Made by a program: the position numbers and the translations under genes. Positions 49,943 to 60,246 of a stretch of 64,000 nucleotides of DNA are shown in pieces. The stretch's first letter is position 1. Each line of letters opens with the position of its first letter. The notes below the pieces were generated by a model. That model was not told the origin of the DNA and did no database searches. It saw only the letters and a list, made by a program, of their open reading frames with translations. The DNA is from Psychrobacter sp. 28M-43 (lineage in GTDB: Bacteria; Pseudomonadota; Gammaproteobacteria; Pseudomonadales; Moraxellaceae): NCBI RefSeq assembly GCF_014770435.1, contig NZ_CP061739.1:2852001-2916000 (forward strand). Reading direction: 5' to 3'.

Positions 49943-50830
49943 TTAAAGTACACCACTGAACGTATCGCAAGATTGTACATTACCGCTTTCTAGACCACGG
50001 GTGAACCATTCGACACGTTGTTGACTGGTACCATGAGTAAAGTTATCAGGCACTACTGCACCACCACTCGCTTTTGCCAGACGATCATCACCGATTTGAC
50101 TAGCTGCATTCACCGCTTCATCAAGATCACCAGCCTCTAAAAACTGTACGCGCTCTTGATTGCGCTGTGCCCATACACCGGCAAAACAGTCCGCCTGTAA
50201 CTCTTGCAATACTGATAGCTTGTTAGATTGTGCTTGGGTCACTTGCTGACGAGCTTCATTAACCTGTTGGCTAATGCCCAATAGCGTCTGAACATGATGA
50301 CCTACCTCATGTGCTATCACGTAGGCCTGTGCGAAATCGCCAGCCTTGCCTTGGTTCTCTTCACCACCAGAGCCTTGCTGATCGCCTGAAATGCCAAGAT
50401 TCTGACGCATCTCTACGAAGAATGACGTATCCAAATAAACAGTCTGATCCCCTGGACAATAAAATGGACCTGTTGCAGAGCTAGCACTACCACATGCCGA
50501 ACTGACCTGGCCATTAAACAAAATCAATGATGGCTCTTGATAAGTGCTACCAGCTTCATTAAAGATTTGATGCCAGACTTCTTCTGTATCTGCCAATACA
50601 ACTTTCACAAACTGCGTATCTCGGTCTGTGCTAGTTGCAACCTCAGTAGATGATTCACTACCACCGCCTGTGACCGCTTGGCCTGTCTGTAATGCGGTCA
50701 TTGGGTTTACCCCAAATACCAACCATAGAATACCAGCGATAATAATACCGCCAATACCACCGCCAATCATCTTACCGCCACCTGTGCTAGAGCGCACATT
50801 CGAACTGCCTCGTCTACCTTGCCATTTCAT
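49943..50830 (-). CDS. ypfJ: Neutral zinc metallopeptidase (YpfJ family)
   Basis: The start is ATG 50830 (MKWQGRRGSSNV), with GAGGA upstream, giving 295 residues. A membrane helix at about residues 27-45 (IGGIGGIIIAGILWLVFGV) follows a basic N-terminus. The zinc site is HEVGHHVQ near residue 170, with more conserved parts in GPFYCPGDQTVYLD and LQADCFAGVWAQRN. The family is PF04228, a predicted metallopeptidase with unknown substrate. The catalytic domain probably faces the periplasm. No neighbour on the same strand. Confidence 0.92.
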   Translation of the reverse strand: MKWQGRRGSSNVRSSTGGGKMIGGGIGGIIIAGILWLVFGVNPMTALQTGQAVTGGGSESSTEVATSTDRDTQFVKVVLADTEEVWHQIFNEAGSTYQEPSLILFNGQVSSACGSASSATGPFYCPGDQTVYLDTSFFVEMRQNLGISGDQQGSGGEENQGKAGDFAQAYVIAHEVGHHVQTLLGISQQVNEARQQVTQAQSNKLSVLQELQADCFAGVWAQRNQERVQFLEAGDLDEAVNAASQIGDDRLAKASGGAVVPDNFTHGTSQQRVEWFTRGLESGNVQSCDTFSGVL

Positions 50831-51374
50831 AATTCTATTCCTCAAATATAGATTGATTCACTATTTCTATTAACTACTATCTCTACTAGCCACTACTTTT
50901 ATTAATTATTACTTATGTTATATATTATTTGGCCAGCTAATTCACGCTATGACCTAGTCTACTATCCTAAAAGCAAGTAGAAACCTATAAAATTGCTAAC
51001 TTAACTAGGATTTATGTAATACAGGACGATAATCGGACTATTTAATTCAATTCTTACCCATAAGAACGGGGCTAATATCGACAATTCAAGATAATAAATA
51101 AGAACCAAAAAAGCTCTTAATCCCTCTGATGTCATTGATTATACGTCGATTAATCTGGCTTCTTGTATTAAAAAGTATATCGAATAGAGAAAATAAAATA
51201 TTATTTTAAATTTTATTGTTACTTAATTGTACAGGCTATTTCTATTTACTTAGAAAACCTATAGAATGCGTGGAAGCTGAGTAGCTGTGACTAAGACTAG
51301 TTGAATTCTGAGAAATCTCGGATTTCGACCTTTGTTGCTGCTACTGCTCATTTCATTTTTCCGGAGAAAACCAT
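50831..51374. other. Gene-free stretch upstream of the acidic lipoprotein gene
   Basis: This 544-base AT-rich region holds the ypfJ promoter and that of the acidic lipoprotein. I see no ORF, RNA gene or strong hairpin. A good ribosome site, GGAG, lies 8 bases before the ATG at 51375. Confidence 0.45.
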
Positions 51375-51731
51375 ATGAAACTTAAATTACTTGCTCTAGC
51401 TGGTATCATGACTGCAACTATGGGCCTTACTGCCTGTGATAGCAGCAAAGAAAACGCTGCTGAAGATTTATCTGACGCGCAAGAAGAAGTGCAAGACGCT
51501 TCTGAAGAGCTAAACGAAGCTGCTGCTGAAGGCGAAATGACTGCTGATGCTGACGCTGCTGTTGCTGGCGCTGAAGCTGACATCGCTGATGCTCAAGAAG
51601 CAACTGCTACTGACGAAATGGACGCTGAAGTTCCTGTAGACGGCGACACCACTAGCGTAGACGTAGCTAGCGAAACTGATACTGCTGCTGTTGAAGCTTC
51701 TGACGAAGTAGTAGTTGAAGAAGCTCAGTAA
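51375..51731 (+). CDS. Small acidic lipoprotein
   Basis: This 118-residue protein has a signal peptide ending in the lipobox GLTAC, so Cys21 would be lipidated. The rest is highly acidic and Ala-rich, almost free of aromatic and basic residues after residue 25, with heptad-like ALA/GLU segments (EDLSDAQEEVQDASEELNEA) that suggest a coiled coil followed by disorder. I recognise no family. It stands alone between promoterless regions and has a strong terminator. Confidence 0.7.
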   Translation: MKLKLLALAGIMTATMGLTACDSSKENAAEDLSDAQEEVQDASEELNEAAAEGEMTADADAAVAGAEADIADAQEATATDEMDAEVPVDGDTTSVDVASETDTAAVEASDEVVVEEAQ

Positions 51732-51761
51732 TTTATTGTTCATACAATAGATAAACTGTAG

Positions 51762-51794
51762 TAAAAAAAAGAGAGCCTATGCTCTCTTTTTTTA
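51762..51794 (+). terminator. Terminator of the acidic lipoprotein gene
   Basis: AAAAAGAGAGC pairs with GCTCTCTTTTT around CTAT, with a T-tail. Confidence 0.85.
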
Positions 51795-51977
51795 TGTCTA
51801 TAATTTATGATTTTAGTAGGTTTCTACTTTATAGATAACTCTAATATACGATGCGTGCTGCAATATCTAAATATATAGATGTACGCAAAAATAACTAAGT
51901 GCAAATACGCACTAGCATTCTTATAAACTCACGATAAAACAGACACACTATCGTTCAGCGCAGTGCCAAACTAAGTA

Positions 51978-52277
51978 TTAGCTATCAAACAAACGCTCAT
52001 CAACCTTTTGACGAAATTTTTGCCCTGTCTTGAAAGTAACCACACGGCGCGCGGATACTGCAACAGGCTCCCCTGTTTTCGGGTTACGGCCTGGACGGCT
52101 GTTTTTATCTTTAAGCTCAAAGTTGCCAAAGCCTGAAAGCTTGACCTCTTTGCCATCAATCAAACTCTCTGACAGCTCATCAAAAAAGTTCTCCACCAGA
52201 CAGCGGCCTTCTTGGCGTGTTAGGTTTAGGTGACTCATCAAATGCTCAATCATGTCAGATTTGGTTAAGGTGCTCAC
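51978..52277 (-). CDS. ihfA: Integration host factor subunit alpha
   Basis: This 99-residue HU/IHF-family DNA-bending subunit begins at GTG 52277 ([13 protein letters not shown]), with AGGAG 6 bases before it. The family core [21 protein letters not shown] lies at residues 48-68, with the DNA-intercalating Pro in that segment, followed by [17 protein letters not shown]. It pairs with IhfB. It is downstream of pheT, the pheST-ihfA order of enterics. A strong hairpin lies between the two. Confidence 0.95.
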   Translation of the reverse strand: MSTLTKSDMIEHLMSHLNLTRQEGRCLVENFFDELSESLIDGKEVKLSGFGNFELKDKNSRPGRNPKTGEPVAVSARRVVTFKTGQKFRQKVDERLFDS

Positions 52278-52430
52278 AGTACGACTCCTATGCTATGTCG
52301 TGATGTCGAATATCATGGTTTAGCGGTATGAGGGTTAAGGCTAGCTATTATAAAGGTTTTTTGACCGTTTTTTAACAAAGTCTTTATTAAAATCCTTTAT
52401 TAATAACCACTTAACTTATTCTATGAATAG

Positions 52431-52472
52431 CAATGCTCCGTAGCCTCATGGTAAAAAGGCTACAGAGCATTG
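52431..52472 (-). promoter_or_regulatory. Strong hairpin after pheT without a T-run
   Basis: CAATGCTC and GTAGCC on one arm pair with GGCTAC and GAGCATTG on the other (14 bp, one mismatch, 12-nt loop). It begins 20 bases beyond the pheT stop and has no T-tract on the minus strand, so it is either a weak terminator or a processing or stability element between pheT and ihfA. Confidence 0.6.
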
Positions 52473-52492
52473 GGTATAATACTTACTAAATG

Positions 52493-54904
52493 TTAGCTGT
52501 CGCGCAGCTGTACTGAATGCTGGTCAGTTAGCGCTTGTACCACTTCATCTGTGGCAGTTTTGACGGCTTCGTCAGACAACGTTTGCGTACTATCTTGCCA
52601 TATCAGTGCAAACGCTAGTGAGCGCTGACCTGCTGGTACTTTGTCACCTTGATAAACATCAAATAACCAAAGATCAGTCAATAGATTACCTGCCGCAGCT
52701 CGCACGGTTGTCTCTAGCGTCTGCAAACTGATGTCACTGTCTACCAAGATAGCAATATCGCGGCGTACTTGCGGGAACTTGCTTGGTGTCGTGATAGCAT
52801 GCTGCTCACGTGCAATAATCAATAGCGGTGCTAATGACAATTGAGCGACCCATGTAGTAGGCAGGTCTAATTGCTTAGCAGTATTTGGATGCAACTGACC
52901 CAACCAACCAACATATATATCATCGATATATAACTCAGCGCTTTGTCCTGGATGCAGGAAGCTTAGCGTACTACGCTCGTAGCGGATACGTGCGCTATCG
53001 ATTTGAGCTGGTAATAGCTGCTCAATATCATGCTTTAGGTCATAAAAATCTAAGGCGCGGTTTTGATAAGCTTGCTCGCTCCATATATCACCAACTGCGA
53101 CTAAAGCAATACTTGGCGTTTGTACTAAGTCACTAATACTTTGTCCAACAAAGCTAAGACCAGTTTCAAAAAAACGTACACGTGGCTGTTGACGATTTAA
53201 ATTATATTGCACGCAAGGCAATAGGCTCGATAGCAAGGTACGACGCATAACCGCCAAATCACTAGAGATAGGATTAGCCAGTGCCAACACCTCCCCTAGC
53301 GCTTCGTCGTCAAGTAATGCTTCTAGTTTTGCATCACTAAAGCTAAAGCTAATCGCTTCCATATAACCGTTGTCGACTAATGATAGCTTTATCTCATGGG
53401 TCAAATCTGCAGTATCATCATAATCCATGCTGACTTGCAAATGTGGCAGGACGCTTGGAATCTTGTCATAGCCATAGATACGAGCAATCTCTTCGATTAA
53501 ATCCTCGCGGATACTCATATCAAAACGGTAAGATGGCGGCTTACAAATCAGTGAATCGCTCTGCTGCTCTACGTCAAAACCCAATTGGGTCAAGATACGT
53601 ACCATCTCAGTTGGTTCAATATCAATCCCAATGACATCACGAACTTTGGTTATTGGCAATGTAATCGGTGCGCGTGCTGGCAAATGCTCAAGGTTTTCGG
53701 CCGTGACTATTTGACCTGCTTCCCCGCCAGTGATACTGGTGATTAAATCACAAGCTCGTGCCAACGCCAATGCTGGCAATTCAAAGTCGACGCCACGCTC
53801 AAAACGCTGTGATGCGTCCGTATGTAACCCAAAACGGCGTGCGCGCGCAGCGATAGCGAGCTGATTAAAGAAAGCACTTTCCACAACGATATTGGTAGTG
53901 CTATCAGTGACACTGCTACGCTGACCACCCATAATACCAGCCAGTGCCAAGGCACCTTTATCATCAGCAATCACAAGCTCATCACCGGTCAAGGTAACGG
54001 TTTGCTCATTCAGCAAAGTAATGGTTTCATCAGGCTGTGCCAAACGTACAACGATATCACCTTCGATCGTGTCTGCGTCAAACGCATGTAACGGTTGACC
54101 CAATTCCATCAACACATAGTTGGTCACATCGACCAAGAAGTTGTGTGAACGTAGACCAGACTGTACCAGCGCATCTTGCATCCATTTCGGCGTATCGATG
54201 CTACGGTCAATATTGCTAATTGATTGCAACAGATAGCGAGGACACGCTTCCTTTGCATCGACTGTCACAGCTGGTGTTGCGGCAGTGCCAGCGGTATTGG
54301 CCGAGATTTCTGGCATTTGTACAGGTAAGTCGTTAATGACAGATATTTCGCGAGCGATACCACGTACGCTAAAGCAGTCACCACGGTTTGGGGTGATTGA
54401 GATATCCAATATTTGATTATCTAAACCTAGATATTCACGAATATCTGTACCAACTGGTGCATCTTCAGGCAGCTCAAGCAAGCCATCTATATCATCGACT
54501 AAATCAATTTCAGAAGCGCCACATAGCATGCCATTTGAAGCCACACCGCGTAGCTTACTCTTTTTGATTTTAAAGCCCGCTTTACCATTACTAGCGTCAT
54601 CGCTTGGTAATACCGCACCAACGGTAGCAACCGGTGCTTTCATACCGACGGTCACATTAGGCGCGCCGCAGACAATTTGTAATGGCTCAGCGTCACCGAT
54701 ATTTACTTGAGTGACACGTAATTTATCTGCACCAGGATGCTGCTCAACGCTGATGACTTCACCGACAACCACACCGCTAAAAGCACGGGCAACCGCATAG
54801 CGATCATCAATCTCAAGACCTGCCATAGTCAACTGTTCGGCTAACTGTTCGCTAGTATTTGTAGGGTTTACCCACTGACGTAGCCACTGTTCGCTAATTT
54901 TCAT
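52493..54904 (-). CDS. pheT: Phenylalanyl-tRNA synthetase beta subunit
   Basis: This 803-residue beta subunit carries the tRNA-binding domain at the start (FSGVVVGEVISVEQHPGADK near 43-62), the B3/B4 editing domain (DNQILDISITPNRGDC near 155-170), the B5 domain and the C-terminal FDX-ACB domain (KFPQVRRDIAILVD). It forms an alpha2-beta2 complex with PheS. The usual length is about 795. pheS lies upstream with an unusually wide gap of 180 bases. Confidence 0.97.
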   Translation of the reverse strand: MKISEQWLRQWVNPTNTSEQLAEQLTMAGLEIDDRYAVARAFSGVVVGEVISVEQHPGADKLRVTQVNIGDAEPLQIVCGAPNVTVGMKAPVATVGAVLPSDDASNGKAGFKIKKSKLRGVASNGMLCGASEIDLVDDIDGLLELPEDAPVGTDIREYLGLDNQILDISITPNRGDCFSVRGIAREISVINDLPVQMPEISANTAGTAATPAVTVDAKEACPRYLLQSISNIDRSIDTPKWMQDALVQSGLRSHNFLVDVTNYVLMELGQPLHAFDADTIEGDIVVRLAQPDETITLLNEQTVTLTGDELVIADDKGALALAGIMGGQRSSVTDSTTNIVVESAFFNQLAIAARARRFGLHTDASQRFERGVDFELPALALARACDLITSITGGEAGQIVTAENLEHLPARAPITLPITKVRDVIGIDIEPTEMVRILTQLGFDVEQQSDSLICKPPSYRFDMSIREDLIEEIARIYGYDKIPSVLPHLQVSMDYDDTADLTHEIKLSLVDNGYMEAISFSFSDAKLEALLDDEALGEVLALANPISSDLAVMRRTLLSSLLPCVQYNLNRQQPRVRFFETGLSFVGQSISDLVQTPSIALVAVGDIWSEQAYQNRALDFYDLKHDIEQLLPAQIDSARIRYERSTLSFLHPGQSAELYIDDIYVGWLGQLHPNTAKQLDLPTTWVAQLSLAPLLIIAREQHAITTPSKFPQVRRDIAILVDSDISLQTLETTVRAAAGNLLTDLWLFDVYQGDKVPAGQRSLAFALIWQDSTQTLSDEAVKTATDEVVQALTDQHSVQLRDS

Positions 54905-55084
54905 AAATATCTCGGATCAGAATTTTATAATAAAGATGTTGGAGTAAAGCTTGGCGAATTCGCTTGCTATAGTCAATCTTATATAAATTAGATACAGCGT
55001 CAGGCTCGCTCAGTCTACGATTTGTAGCACTTTCACTCGCCTTCCTTGCATCTAAAATAACTTAAACTGACTATAAGGAAAACT

Positions 55085-56467
<1,383 letters not shown>

Positions 56468-56824
56468 TTAGGCCAATTCCGCTTTTGCTTTTTCGACCAA
56501 TGCTGTGAAAGTCGCTGCATCATGCATAGCGATGTCTGCTAGAACGCGACGATCGATCGCGATGTTTGCTTTTTTCATACCATTGATGAAGCGGCTATAG
56601 CTTAAGCCGTTTAAGCGTGCACCAGCATTGATACGTGCGATCCAAAGACGACGGAAAGTACGTTTCTTGTTGCGACGGTCACGATAAGCATATTGACCAG
56701 CTTTGGTCACTGCCTGTACCGCTACGCGGTAAACACGTGAACGGGCACCGTAGTAGCCTTTTGCGCGCTTTAAGATTTTTTTGTGACGGCGATTTGCCTG
56801 TACACCACGTTTTACACGGGCCAT
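56468..56824 (-). CDS. rplT: 50S ribosomal protein L20
   Basis: This 118-residue basic protein has the L20 signature [21 protein letters not shown] near residue 18 and [19 protein letters not shown] precedes the ATG. It follows rpmI by 119 bases in the usual rpmI-rplT order and is a primary binder of 23S. No infC lies upstream. Confidence 0.98.
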   Translation of the reverse strand: MARVKRGVQANRRHKKILKRAKGYYGARSRVYRVAVQAVTKAGQYAYRDRRNKKRTFRRLWIARINAGARLNGLSYSRFINGMKKANIAIDRRVLADIAMHDAATFTALVEKAKAELA

Positions 56825-56943
56825 AATTTACTCCAAGATTTTTTAATCACTGTTAAGCGAGTGATGATGCCGTTAAATAACAAACATCATTGTCAGATTG
56901 CAAAGTCAAATATTTTCAATCAAAGATAGATGACGGTAGGCTA

Positions 56944-57141
56944 TTAAATGTATGGGCACATACGACGAACTGCTGCTTCGTCAGACTTGTGCACCAACTT
57001 AAGACCACGCAATTGGCGAATACGCTTAGCTGATTTCTTGGTCAAAATATGGCTTTTGAATGCTTGCTTACGCTTGAAGCCATTCGCTGTTTTTTTGAAG
57101 CGTTTAGCTGCGCCGCTTCTGGTTTTCATCTTAACTTTCAT
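56944..57141 (-). CDS. rpmI: 50S ribosomal protein L35
   Basis: This 65-residue basic protein matches L35: [17 protein letters not shown], then [16 protein letters not shown] near residue 32. It is the first gene of the rpmI-rplT unit here; its upstream neighbour is a divergent gene, not infC. Confidence 0.98.
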   Translation of the reverse strand: MKVKMKTRSGAAKRFKKTANGFKRKQAFKSHILTKKSAKRIRQLRGLKLVHKSDEAAVRRMCPYI

Positions 57142-57551
57142 GATGATTTGCCTCTTTTTCTGTTTTAGAACCTGGTCGTCAAATAGTCATGCTGAATAAT
57201 CGTTATATAAATAACCACTAAACCTCTATTTGCCTCGAGGTGGGAGGCGCTATTTTAGCAGATAGTGCCTTGTTTTGCCAAGTAAAGTTTTGGCGAGGTT
57301 TTAGTAGACAATAAAGACAAGCAACCAACATTAAATAAGCGATAGCAGCTCTCTTAAAAGCCTTAATAAAACGGCTGATTTTTATTCAAATAGATTGAAT
57401 GTCAACCTAAGCTGTGCTTAAGTAGAGACTGAGCTATATCTTCATATAAACACCATTAAAACAGCTTATTTACCATGAATACTTAGGCTGTAATGTATAG
57501 TTATAACGATAACATTGCTGCTAACCTACGGCATGATAAATAGAACCATAT
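57142..57551. other. Divergent leader between rpmI and the hotdog thioesterase gene
   Basis: This gene-free region holds the promoter and about 110 bases of leader of rpmI. In enterics infC and its leader mediate L20 autocontrol at this point, and neither infC nor a visible equivalent is here. Confidence 0.45.
57252..57281 (-). promoter_or_regulatory. Putative rpmI-rplT promoter
   Basis: TTGGCA (57276-57281) and TAAAAT (57252-57257) are separated by 18 bases on the minus strand, about 110 bases before rpmI. Confidence 0.5.
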
Positions 57552-57575
57552 TTGGCCATCACTCTAGGAGATAGT

Positions 57576-58019
57576 GTGTCAAAACAAGAGTTAGTATTCG
57601 ACGACGACTTGTTTGTTTTTGAGACAGTGATGCGTGTGCGTCATACGGAAGCCGACGCAGGACAGCACATGACGGTCGAATCTCTGACAGCGCTATTATC
57701 CGAAGCACGGCTGAGGTTTCTATACGCTAAAGGTGTTAAAGAAATCAACGCAGACCATCAAGGCTTGATTATTGATAAAGTGCAGCTAGATATTGTAAGC
57801 CGTATCCGCGTACGAGAAGAGCTATTATTTGAAGTTGGTGTCGAGCCAATATATGATAATGGCGGTAATATAATCCTAAAGGTCACGCGAATGCACACGG
57901 GCGAGATAGTAGCAAAAGCGTGCCAGCATTTTAGAGGTTACGACTTCAACCTCAATAAAGTGACTAAGCTTGACAATACGATCAAAGAAGCGTTGTATCC
58001 TCATTTATTTAGACTGTAG
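57576..58019 (+). CDS. Hotdog-fold (4HBT-like) thioesterase
   Basis: The start is GTG 57576, because AGGAG lies 5 bases before it; the frame upstream opens only at TTG. The protein has 147 residues with the hotdog layout of YbgC-like thioesterases: MRVRHTEADAGQHM, which replaces the usual D-x-D-x-x-x-H with weaker residues, then LTALLSEARLRFLYAKGV and the sheet VQLDIVSRIRVREELLFEVGV. The active-site Asp is not evident, so acyl-CoA hydrolysis is only a family inference. It stands alone. Confidence 0.75.
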   Translation: MSKQELVFDDDLFVFETVMRVRHTEADAGQHMTVESLTALLSEARLRFLYAKGVKEINADHQGLIIDKVQLDIVSRIRVREELLFEVGVEPIYDNGGNIILKVTRMHTGEIVAKACQHFRGYDFNLNKVTKLDNTIKEALYPHLFRL

Positions 58020-58207
58020 AATCGCTTGTTATCAATAGTGTGCTGTCATTTAGCATAGTTGCACTCTATAGCGCATTTAGCTGACATCATATTGCTAGCT
58101 GTTAGTATATTGCAGAGCATTTCAGATAATCTCCCCGCTTTAATCATAAGTAGTATAATTGCTTATCACTCTTTTCCACTTTCTACCTATAAGACGACAA
58201 ATACATT

Positions 58208-59065
58208 ATGACTTTACCTGCTTGGCTGACTGCCGTAACTTTTAATAATGATGGTTTGATTCCTGCAATTGCTCAAGATCATCAGACAGGTCGTATTTTG
58301 ATGATGGCGTGGATGAACGCTGAAGCATTACAGCTCACCGCACAAACACAGACAGCGGTTTATTTTTCACGCTCACGTGCCAAGCTGTGGCATAAAGGTG
58401 AGTCATCAGGTCATACGCAAACTGTGCATGATATTCGTCTAGACTGTGACGCAGATGTGATTGTGCTTAGTGTCACTCAGGCTGGCGGCATTGCTTGCCA
58501 TACGGGACGCGAGTCGTGCTTTTATCAGCGTTTGGATTTATCAGGTCAAACGCCTGAATGGCAAACTGTCGATAAAGTATTAAAAGACCCTGCGGATATT
58601 TATCATTCTCATGAATCTACTAGCGACACTTATGAAACGGAAAACACTGGTGCGAATACTGACTCTGATACCATCCAAGCACAAACTGATACTGCTCAAG
58701 CACAAGTCGATAAAGCCTCTGTATTGCAGCAACTTGATAGCGTATTAGCAGAGCGTAAAAAAGCCGATGCCGACAGCTCTTATGTGGCCAGTCTATATGC
58801 TAAAGGATTAAATAAAATATTAGAGAAAGTCGGTGAAGAGAGTATAGAAAGTATCATCGCTGCCAAAGATTTTGCTAACTGCGATGAGAGTACAGACAAA
58901 GCAAGCTATGATGAAGCGCGTCATGAGCTAATCTATGAAGTCGCCGATGTCTGGTTCCATACCTTGGTTGGACTGGCATGGTTTGATATAGAATCGGATG
59001 CCGTGTTAAACGAGCTAGGCAGACGTTTTGGGTTGTCCGGTATCGATGAAAAAGCCGCTAGATAA
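58208..59065 (+). CDS. hisIE: Bifunctional phosphoribosyl-AMP cyclohydrolase / phosphoribosyl-ATP diphosphatase
   Basis: This 285-residue fusion catalyses steps 2 and 3 of histidine synthesis. HisI occupies about residues 1-120, with [29 protein letters not shown] and the zinc cysteines in LDCDADV and [10 protein letters not shown]. HisE occupies about 175-285, with [19 protein letters not shown] and [16 protein letters not shown]. The linker is Asp/Thr/Gln-rich ([19 protein letters not shown]). It lies just before tatABC, where other gammaproteobacteria carry separate hisI and hisE. Confidence 0.96.
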   Translation: MTLPAWLTAVTFNNDGLIPAIAQDHQTGRILMMAWMNAEALQLTAQTQTAVYFSRSRAKLWHKGESSGHTQTVHDIRLDCDADVIVLSVTQAGGIACHTGRESCFYQRLDLSGQTPEWQTVDKVLKDPADIYHSHESTSDTYETENTGANTDSDTIQAQTDTAQAQVDKASVLQQLDSVLAERKKADADSSYVASLYAKGLNKILEKVGEESIESIIAAKDFANCDESTDKASYDEARHELIYEVADVWFHTLVGLAWFDIESDAVLNELGRRFGLSGIDEKAAR

Positions 59066-59269
59066 GCATAAATAAAAAATAAACGTCTATTTTATTTGAT
59101 TATTGTTGCTTTCACCTATTTGTAATAAGTGCAGGTTATAATATAGCTCTGTTTTATCTCGCATTATATGTCGATGCTTTTTGTTTGCTAGATAGACCTT
59201 TTTGCAAACTCAAAGCAGGCATATAAAGACTGAAAACCAAGTCACAAACCAGGTCACAAGGATACCATT

Positions 59270-59509
59270 ATGGGTAGTTTTTCTATTACACATTGGCTGA
59301 TACTATTAGTCGTTGTCGTTGTCGTGTTTGGCACCTCAAAACTCAGAAATGCTGGTAAAGATTTGGGCGGTGCTGTCAAAGGCTTTAAAGAAGCTGTTAA
59401 AGATGAAAATACAGAGCATGCCAAAAAACACGCGGTTCTTGACCACGATGCGACGGCACACACTGAAGAGCGCTCAACCACCAAGGTTGATGATAAGCAT
59501 AACGTATAG
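59270..59509 (+). CDS. tatA: Twin-arginine translocase subunit TatA
   Basis: This 79-residue protein has one N-terminal membrane helix ([14 protein letters not shown]), the hinge [20 protein letters not shown] and an amphipathic helix, then a charged tail. It oligomerises to form the Tat pore. It is first in tatABC, with tatB 26 bases later. Confidence 0.95.
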   Translation: MGSFSITHWLILLVVVVVVFGTSKLRNAGKDLGGAVKGFKEAVKDENTEHAKKHAVLDHDATAHTEERSTTKVDDKHNV

Positions 59510-59535
59510 CATCTAAACAGTGACATCGGACCATT

Positions 59536-60246
59536 ATGTTTGATATCGGGTTTTCTGAACTACTTCTTTTCGGCGTTATCGCCCTAATCGTACTGGGCCC
59601 AGAAAAACTGCCGCAGGCAGCGCGCACGGCTGGGCAATGGTACGCCAAAATTCGCCGCACAGTCTCAACATTGCAGTCTGAAATAGAGGCTGAGCTTGAC
59701 TTGGCTGAGACACGTCAGCAAATGCAAAAAGAGCTCGCCAAAATTCGCCAGACCGAAGCTGAAATGAGGCGTGAGATGGCTGAAATGCGCGGCAATATGA
59801 AAGCTTTTGAAAGCTCGCATAGTCCTGCTTCGCTAGATTCTGAAACTGCTACGAATGCTGAAAATAGCAAGGGTGACGAAGCTCATAAAAATAACCACAC
59901 ACAAAAGCAGCAATCAGCCACGCCAAAAGCATTCGACTATGCTTATGCCACTGACGAGCAGCCAGATACATTAGAAAATGGCCAATTATCGAAGCGCGGT
60001 CACAGCGGTGATAATATAAATGATCCAAATGTAGATGATGCAAATGTGAGTGACAACGCCAAAGCAGCACCAGTTGTTCAGACCATCACTACCCGACCGT
60101 GGGAAAACATGTGGTTTCGGCTAGGCGCTTATGACAAAGCACGTCGGCTCCCAATGCCGCCATATATGCCAAACTATAAAGCTGACGCCCTACTCAACAG
60201 TCCTGCCAACATGCAGACTTCTGACCATAAGCAGGAGACTGATTGA
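59536..60246 (+). CDS. tatB: Sec-independent translocase subunit TatB
   Basis: This 236-residue protein starts with the TatB opening MFDIGFSELLLFGVIALIVLGP and has the key Glu in the membrane helix (residue 8) and a GP hinge. A coiled coil follows (QQMQKELAKIRQTEAEMRRE). The C-terminal 130 residues are a polar tail longer than usual (about 170 total in E. coli). It binds the TatC-signal peptide complex. It overlaps tatC by one base. Confidence 0.94.
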   Translation: MFDIGFSELLLFGVIALIVLGPEKLPQAARTAGQWYAKIRRTVSTLQSEIEAELDLAETRQQMQKELAKIRQTEAEMRREMAEMRGNMKAFESSHSPASLDSETATNAENSKGDEAHKNNHTQKQQSATPKAFDYAYATDEQPDTLENGQLSKRGHSGDNINDPNVDDANVSDNAKAAPVVQTITTRPWENMWFRLGAYDKARRLPMPPYMPNYKADALLNSPANMQTSDHKQETD

